64,000 nucleotides of DNA. Origin: JALYOK01 sp963840785. Lineage in GTDB: Bacteria > Pseudomonadota > Gammaproteobacteria > Burkholderiales > JALYOK01. Under the pieces are notes generated by a model, which did no database searches, had not been told where the DNA came from, and was given only the letters and a program-made list of their open reading frames with translations. The stretch lies in contig CAWJAF010000013.1 of NCBI GenBank assembly GCA_963840785.1, positions 1 through 64,000 of the forward strand. The letters are read 5' to 3'. Positions 59,638 to 64,000 of this stretch are shown in pieces. Both the position numbers and the translations under genes were made by a program. How positions within the stretch are numbered: position 1 is the stretch's first letter; the number at the start of each line of letters is the position of its first letter.

Positions 59638-60384
59638 CAGTGACTATGCGGTTATACGGAGGCCGGATTTCTTTGGATGTTGGATTCGATGCGATTCATG
59701 AAATTCATGAATCGCAGATTTTTGTGCGAATGATTGTAAGGACTAATCGAATGATTCGACAGCGGGCGCAAAACATTGATCGGATGTTTTGACGCGCTTA
59801 TCGAAAGCTTTTCGACAAGCGCGAAAGTAGCGCGAGAAAGTGCCATAGAAAATCGAAGCTTCGAGCAGTCCGCGAGTTATCGCTAAAATTCGAAATTTAT
59901 CCCGGCGCAGGCCCAGCCAACCCGCTAAAACGCTTTCTTCGCGGACAAATGCCTCCTCGCATCCTCGCCAAAATCGTTCAGACTACGCGAAGCTTCGTAC
60001 AAAGCCCCAAGCAATAACGATGCCAACTTATAAAAAACATTGGAAATAACATGTATTATATTGAATTAATTACATTATTTAAGTTATATTATAAGATGGC
60101 TTACGATTTGTAACCATTCCAATAGAAAAATTTTCGACACCTTTTTCGCCGACAATCTATGCTATTTTCATCGCGTTATAGACAAATAAAATAGTTTATT
60201 AAGTAAATTCAATTAGATAACTTTTATGATCTAAGTTATCCACTGTAAAATTTCCCGACACTTAGAAAATTTGCACCCAAACGATTCAAAGTGCAGCCCT
60301 TGCAATAGAATTGAGGTGCTAAAAGCGTGGCGCGCCAGCCGCTTGAGCCGAGCCCAATCAAAATAAATTCTCCGGAGGACGTTC
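59638..60384. other. Long intergenic region upstream of trpB2, AT-rich core
   Basis: 750 bp between divergent genes. 60030-60240 is strongly AT-rich (for example ATGTATTATATTGAATTAAT). A perfect inverted repeat GATAACTT (60216-60223) / AAGTTATC (60233-60240) lies about 145 bp before the trpB2 start. Short frames here show no family signal. Confidence 0.55.
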
Positions 60385-61752
60385 ATGACCGACCAAGTAA
60401 AGTATTTGCTCGACGAGAGTGATCTACCGAAGTTTTGGTACAACATCGCCGCCGACTTGCCGACGCCGCTGCCTGCGGTTCTGCATCCCGGCACCTTACA
60501 ACCTATCGGCCCGGACGATTTGGCGCCGCTCTTCCCGATGGCGCTGATCATGCAAGAAGTCAGCACCGAGCGCGAGATCGAGATTCCGCAGCCGGTGCGC
60601 GATATTTACCGGCAGTGGCGCCCTGCTCCGCTTTACCGCGCGCGGCGTTTGGAAAAAGCCCTCGATACGCCGGCGAAGATTTACTACAAGTACGAAGGCG
60701 TTTCGCCCGCCGGTAGCCACAAGCCGAACACCGCCGTGCCGCAAGCTTTCTACAACAAAGAAGCCGGCGTGAAAAAAATCACGACCGAAACCGGCGCGGG
60801 GCAATGGGGTTCTTCGCTGGCGTTTGCCGGCGCGCTATTCGGCTTGGAAATTCAAGTGTTCATGGTCAAGGTTTCGTACAACCAGAAGCCCTATCGTCGC
60901 GCGTTGATGGAAACCTACGGCGCGACATGTATTGCCAGCCCATCGGATCAGACCCAATCGGGCCGTGCGATTCTCGCCGCAAATCCGAATAGCAACGGCA
61001 GCCTCGGCATCGCCATTTCCGAAGCAGTCGAAATCGCCGCGCAGCGAGACGACACAAAGTACGCGCTGGGTTCGGTACTCAATCACGTGTTGCTGCATCA
61101 AACCATCGTCGGCATCGAAGCAATGAAGCAAATGGAAATGGCAGGCGACGATCCCGACGTCATCGTCGGCTGCACCGGTGGCGGCTCGAATTTCGCCGGC
61201 ATTGTGTTTCCGTTTTTGGGTCAACAATTGCGCGGCGGCAAAAAACGCCGCATCGTCGCCATCGAGCCCGCGGCGTGCCCTAGCTTAACGCGCGGCCAAT
61301 ATGCTTACGATTTCGGCGACACCGGTCATCTCACGCCGCTGGTAAAAATGCATACGCTCGGATCGACTTTCGTTCCACCGGGATTCCACTCTGGCGGCCT
61401 GCGCTATCACGGCATGGCACCGCTGGTCTCCCATGTGAAGGAATTAGGCTTGATCGAGGCGAAGGCGTATCACCAGCTTGCGTGCTTTGAAGCCGGCGTG
61501 CTGTTTGCTAAAGCGGAAGGCATTCTCCCGGCGCCGGAAGCGAATCACGCGGTACGCGGCGCCATCGACGAAGCGCTGCGCTGCAAAGTCGAGGGAAAGT
61601 CCGAAACGATTTTGTTTAACCTGTGCGGCCACGGCCATTTCGACATGCAAGCTTATACGGATTACTTCGCCGGCAAGTTGACCGATCAGAATTACGATCA
61701 AGCGGAGTTGGCGATGGCGTTGGCGGGTTTGCCTTCGGTTAAAGCCGCTTAG
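60385..61752 (+). CDS. TrpB2-type tryptophan synthase beta-like enzyme
   Basis: Complete 455-residue frame after GGAGG. PLP lysine is Lys113 in SPAGSHKPNTAV, phosphate-binding loop CTGGGSNFAG, and NLCGHGHFDM at the C terminus. Longer than TrpB1 (about 400), with the TrpB2 N-terminal extension. TrpB2 enzymes make tryptophan from indole and serine without a TrpA partner, or have other beta-substitution roles. No trp genes are nearby. Confidence 0.92.
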   Translation: MTDQVKYLLDESDLPKFWYNIAADLPTPLPAVLHPGTLQPIGPDDLAPLFPMALIMQEVSTEREIEIPQPVRDIYRQWRPAPLYRARRLEKALDTPAKIYYKYEGVSPAGSHKPNTAVPQAFYNKEAGVKKITTETGAGQWGSSLAFAGALFGLEIQVFMVKVSYNQKPYRRALMETYGATCIASPSDQTQSGRAILAANPNSNGSLGIAISEAVEIAAQRDDTKYALGSVLNHVLLHQTIVGIEAMKQMEMAGDDPDVIVGCTGGGSNFAGIVFPFLGQQLRGGKKRRIVAIEPAACPSLTRGQYAYDFGDTGHLTPLVKMHTLGSTFVPPGFHSGGLRYHGMAPLVSHVKELGLIEAKAYHQLACFEAGVLFAKAEGILPAPEANHAVRGAIDEALRCKVEGKSETILFNLCGHGHFDMQAYTDYFAGKLTDQNYDQAELAMALAGLPSVKAA

Positions 61753-61808
61753 CCAGGAGGCAATATGGATGCGCCTTTCCAAGCACTGCGCCTGAAGGCA
61801 CAAAATCC
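61752..61808. repeat. Mosaic dispersed repeat, copy H
   Basis: Starts GCCAGGAGGCAATATGGATGCGCC directly behind the trpB2 stop. Its CCAGGAGGCAATATG is identical over 15 bp to the ribosome site and start of the DUF4331 gene at 59619-59605. Confidence 0.6.
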
Positions 61809-61882
61809 ATGAGTATGTTTAAGCACGTCAAAAAAAGTAGCGTTCAAAAAGATTGTTGCCGCATGCTGCCTGACTCGACACC

Positions 61883-61967
61883 GCCCCTCACCCCAACCCT
61901 CTCCCGCAAGCGGGAGAGGGAGTCGAATCCCCTCGCCCCTCTGGGGAGAGGGTGCAGGATGAGGGGG
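61883..61967. repeat. GGGAGAGGG-type dispersed repeat running into a gene start
   Basis: CCCCTCACCCCAACCCTCTCCCGC, GCGGGAGAGGGAG, CCCTCGCCCCTCTGGGGAGAGGGTGCAGGATGAGGGGG. The ATG of the next gene lies in GCAGGATGAGG at its end, so the repeat supplies both ribosome site and start. Confidence 0.8.
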
Positions 61968-62555
61968 CGGCGCTTATTGACAGTAGCGTCAATCTTCTTC
62001 GCAGTATTTATCGCTTGTGCAAGTCCGCAATCCGCATCCAGCGAACTCATCCTCGAACACACCGCGATAGAAAAAACCTTAAAGCGCGACGTCTTCAACG
62101 CCAAAGGCGGCCGCTACCATTTGGTCGATTCAACCACCTGCGCCTATAGTTATTTGGAATCGCCGCAAGTTTCCATTGGTGGCGGCCGACTAAAAATTAA
62201 AAGCCATTTCATTTCCCAAATCGCCTCGCAAGTCGGCGGCGAATGCGTCGGCACCAGCGACGAATTCGACATTACCGTATCCGGACGGCCCGTTTACCGC
62301 AATGATAAATTGATGATGGACGACGTGCGCGTCGACGACGCGACGAATCTGACATGGCTACCGCTGATCGAAGTATTCATCAAATCCGCTGGGCCGCACG
62401 TGCTGGAAATCAATCTCAAAGAGGCGCTGCAACGCATGTTCAAAGACGCCTCGACGCCCTACGAAGTAATCGTGGAAAAAATATTGGTTTCCAAACTCTC
62501 AGCGGAAGACAACAAGATCAAAGCGACATTTGATTTTGTGTTGCAAGCGCGCTGA
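61959..62555 (+). CDS. Secreted protein of unknown function
   Basis: 198 residues from the ATG at 61959. A longer frame (from 61809) would translate the upstream repeat into a PLTPTLS-type peptide, typical of spurious starts. Signal segment LLTVASIFFAVFIACA, possibly a lipoprotein (FIACAS), then ILEHTAIEKTLKRDVF and a beta-rich body ending KATFDFVLQAR. The layout resembles DUF1439/YceB-like lipid-binding proteins, but I cannot confirm it. No operon partner. Confidence 0.6.
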   Translation: MRGRRLLTVASIFFAVFIACASPQSASSELILEHTAIEKTLKRDVFNAKGGRYHLVDSTTCAYSYLESPQVSIGGGRLKIKSHFISQIASQVGGECVGTSDEFDITVSGRPVYRNDKLMMDDVRVDDATNLTWLPLIEVFIKSAGPHVLEINLKEALQRMFKDASTPYEVIVEKILVSKLSAEDNKIKATFDFVLQAR

Positions 62556-62777
62556 CGGCGTGCGCCGCGACGTTCACATAGTTGAATCTTGACCAGCAGG
62601 TCAACTTTGTCGAATGAACCTTTCAACCGCCTTGGGCGGTATGGCGCAATCCTATTGCGCCGTGCGACTGATTTGCGACAGCCGCGCCATAACCGCTATG
62701 CCGATTGCTTCTCGGCAATGCCTGCGAGCCTCATGCCGGCTCCGCTCTCAAGCCAGCCACTATGTCGCAAACCACGT
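62556..62777. other. Intergenic region with small palindromes
   Basis: Several short inverted repeats: GACCAGCAGGTC, CCGCCTTGGGCGG, GGCGCAATCCTATTGCGCC, GATTGCTTCTCGGCAAT. No gene seen. It separates a plus-strand gene from the minus-strand gene at the edge and may contain terminator-like hairpins. Confidence 0.45.
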
Positions 62778-64000
62778 TCACTCACCAAGGTACGGGCGCG
62801 CCTCCACTCGCCAACGACTAGTCACGGAATCCAACAGGGCTAATGCTACTGCCCCGTCTTCAAAATCGGGCTGCCAGAATACAGGATGAACTTGCAGTAT
62901 GAGCCTGTCCCCGTAGTCTTGGGCAAGTCCGCCCGAAGCAGTGAAAGATACAACGACCCCTTCTCTGACAAAATAGGTTGTCGAGAGCCCTCCGGTGCCA
63001 CCACTTCGGGCAGGAAACGCGATCGCCGCGCTGATCGGCCTCGGTCTTACGATGGCATGAGTTCGAAGCTGCCCATCAAAATATTCCTTGATCTCGACAT
63101 TCGTGCCGGGCTTCTGATAAACCCGATAACTGGTTACTTGCTTGGTCAAATAATTAAATGGGCCGCCCCTAAATTCAGACTCAATGCGGCTCTCAGTCAG
63201 CGTCGTGAAGCTACCATTTTCTGTAGTGGTTGTCCCATTGACCGTCACCGAGCCTTTGCCCACGGCTACTTGGCCAGCTTTAATGGTACCGGAGCCATCG
63301 TCGTCAAAAACTTCCACCTCAACGGTGTCGAGTACGCCGTCGATAAGCAAAGTAACATTCACAATGTACTGAGTTGTGTCGTCCGTGGTGTCATAGGTCG
63401 GGCCTTCCTGATCGTTATTGATCGCAAAAATATTGCCGTGCTGGTGGGTGGTTTTCCAGCGATAGACAAATTTTCCGTCCGGCGCGCCGTTCACGCTGGC
63501 GGTGAGAACTGCGCCTGGCGAAGTCCGACTCACCGTGGCATCGCCCGGTGTGATTTTGACCCTCGAGGTGGTTACGGTCGCGTTCCACTTCTCGGCACTC
63601 CTTGAGGCCTGTAAATCTTGGATCACCGCGCCGATGTCGAGCGCCGTCATGGCAAGATCAACGGCAGCGACCACCACAGCCGCTCTCGAGAGCCGTTTTA
63701 GCCGAGCACTACTTTTCTCAAAGTCGGCCACCAGATCTTTATTCTCCTGGATGGCGTGGTCAAAGATCCATTTATTGGTTTCGTTCAAGGAAACCTCGCC
63801 CTGGCCCATCGCGCTCAAAATTTCCAACAGGAACTGAGCGCTAAAGCCATCGCGCGCTAAAAAAATCCCGGCTCTCTGCAACACCGGATCAGCGGCAGCA
63901 CGAAAACTCGCGATGAATGTCCTGGATTGATCCAGTTTCACCGAAGCGACTCGGCCAAACATCAAAAATCCGGCGGTCGGCCCAACAAAATCGGTAAAAA
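62778..64000 (-). CDS. C-terminal part of an unknown protein, cut by the window edge
   Basis: At least 406 residues; the frame stays open through the ATG at 63965 to the window end (GPTAGFLMFGRV), so the start is probably outside. An N-terminal helical region is followed by one hydrophobic helix (AAVVVAAVDLAMTALDIGAV). Then comes a beta-rich Ig/PKD-like segment (VKITPGDATVSRTSPGAVL, FVYRWKTTHQHGNI) and a beta tail. It could be a surface or secreted protein. No family recognised. Confidence 0.6.
   Translation of the reverse strand, partial: FTDFVGPTAGFLMFGRVASVKLDQSRTFIASFRAAADPVLQRAGIFLARDGFSAQFLLEILSAMGQGEVSLNETNKWIFDHAIQENKDLVADFEKSSARLKRLSRAAVVVAAVDLAMTALDIGAVIQDLQASRSAEKWNATVTTSRVKITPGDATVSRTSPGAVLTASVNGAPDGKFVYRWKTTHQHGNIFAINNDQEGPTYDTTDDTTQYIVNVTLLIDGVLDTVEVEVFDDDGSGTIKAGQVAVGKGSVTVNGTTTTENGSFTTLTESRIESEFRGGPFNYLTKQVTSYRVYQKPGTNVEIKEYFDGQLRTHAIVRPRPISAAIAFPARSGGTGGLSTTYFVREGVVVSFTASGGLAQDYGDRLILQVHPVFWQPDFEDGAVALALLDSVTSRWRVEARPYLGE

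Noticed and set aside
61809..61958. N-terminal extension of the secreted protein with a PLTPTLSRKRE-like peptide
   Set aside because: This is translation of a GGGAGAGGG-type repeat, a well-known source of false N termini; the signal peptide starts at the later ATG.
11817..61967. CRISPR arrays
   Set aside because: Repeats are dispersed, palindromic and variably spaced; the tandem heptamers have no spacers. No cas genes seen.
62886..63605. 239-residue plus-strand frame
   Set aside because: Opposes the longer minus-strand frame at 62778-64000 that has a sensible domain layout; no motif of its own.
1..64000. tRNA or rRNA genes
   Set aside because: None recognised by eye on either strand; a covariance-model scan would be needed to exclude a tRNA in the gaps.

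Overview
The window looks like chromosomal DNA of a betaproteobacterium of moderate GC. The argument is gene order. A GntR regulator leads sdhC-sdhD-sdhA-sdhB-sdhE-gltA-sucA-sucB-lpd-zapE, and sdhE sits between sdhB and gltA. A CNP1-like protein, a DUF3617 protein, nadK-recN and a PEP-CTERM protein agree with this. Species cannot be named from the sequence. Many genes, including core enzymes (sdhA, prpB, prpC, acnA, ttcA, prpE), are broken by single-base frame breaks that reconnect perfectly in another frame. This is the pattern of uncorrected indels in a long-read consensus. I annotate such genes as intact loci and give the approximate breaks.

Layout. (1) 0.1-10.7 kb, minus strand: a five-gene locus matching the uncharacterised E. 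coli yehI-yehL-yehM-yehP-yehQ set: a DUF5724/DUF4132 giant, a MoxR-type AAA+ ATPase, a DUF5682 protein, a VWA protein and a SWIM zinc-finger protein, plus a small unknown ORF. It is the best candidate here for an undescribed system. (2) 11.1-25.6 kb, minus strand: lipid and acyl-CoA genes (three SDRs, one DECR-like, an AhpD-like protein, a hydrolase, two acyl-CoA ligases, a thioesterase), folate genes (pabB, 5-FTHF cyclo-ligase), prpE, an AcuI-type acrylyl-CoA reductase, and zapE. (3) 25.8-37.2 kb, minus strand: the TCA supercluster behind a GntR/HutC regulator. (4) 37.3-46.9 kb, plus strand: prpBCD, a DUF3617 protein, acnA, yceH, ttcA and a uronate dehydrogenase. (5) 46.9-55.5 kb: a gene-poor stretch, a GMC oxidoreductase, a divergent AroE paralogue, a small lipoprotein, cfa, a CNP1-like protein, nadK and recN. 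(6) 55.5-64 kb: a PEP-CTERM protein behind a textbook sigma-54 promoter, a DUF4331/lipoprotein/TPR module, a TrpB2-type enzyme, a secreted unknown, and a protein cut by the window edge.

How it works together. AcuI and PrpE make propionyl-CoA. PrpC, PrpD, an aconitase and PrpB convert it with oxaloacetate to pyruvate and succinate. Succinate dehydrogenase and the rest of the cycle lie directly across a shared divergent control region. That region holds a near-consensus sigma-70 promoter and a perfect palindrome next to the GntR gene.

The intergenic DNA is rich in repeats of at least four kinds: GGGAGAGGG-type palindromes, a mosaic family containing CAGGCATGCC and CCAGGAGG, GTAGGGCGGG-type palindromes, and unusual 7-bp-periodic inverted repeats between genes of the TCA and methylcitrate operons. 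Several repeats abut or enter coding sequence.
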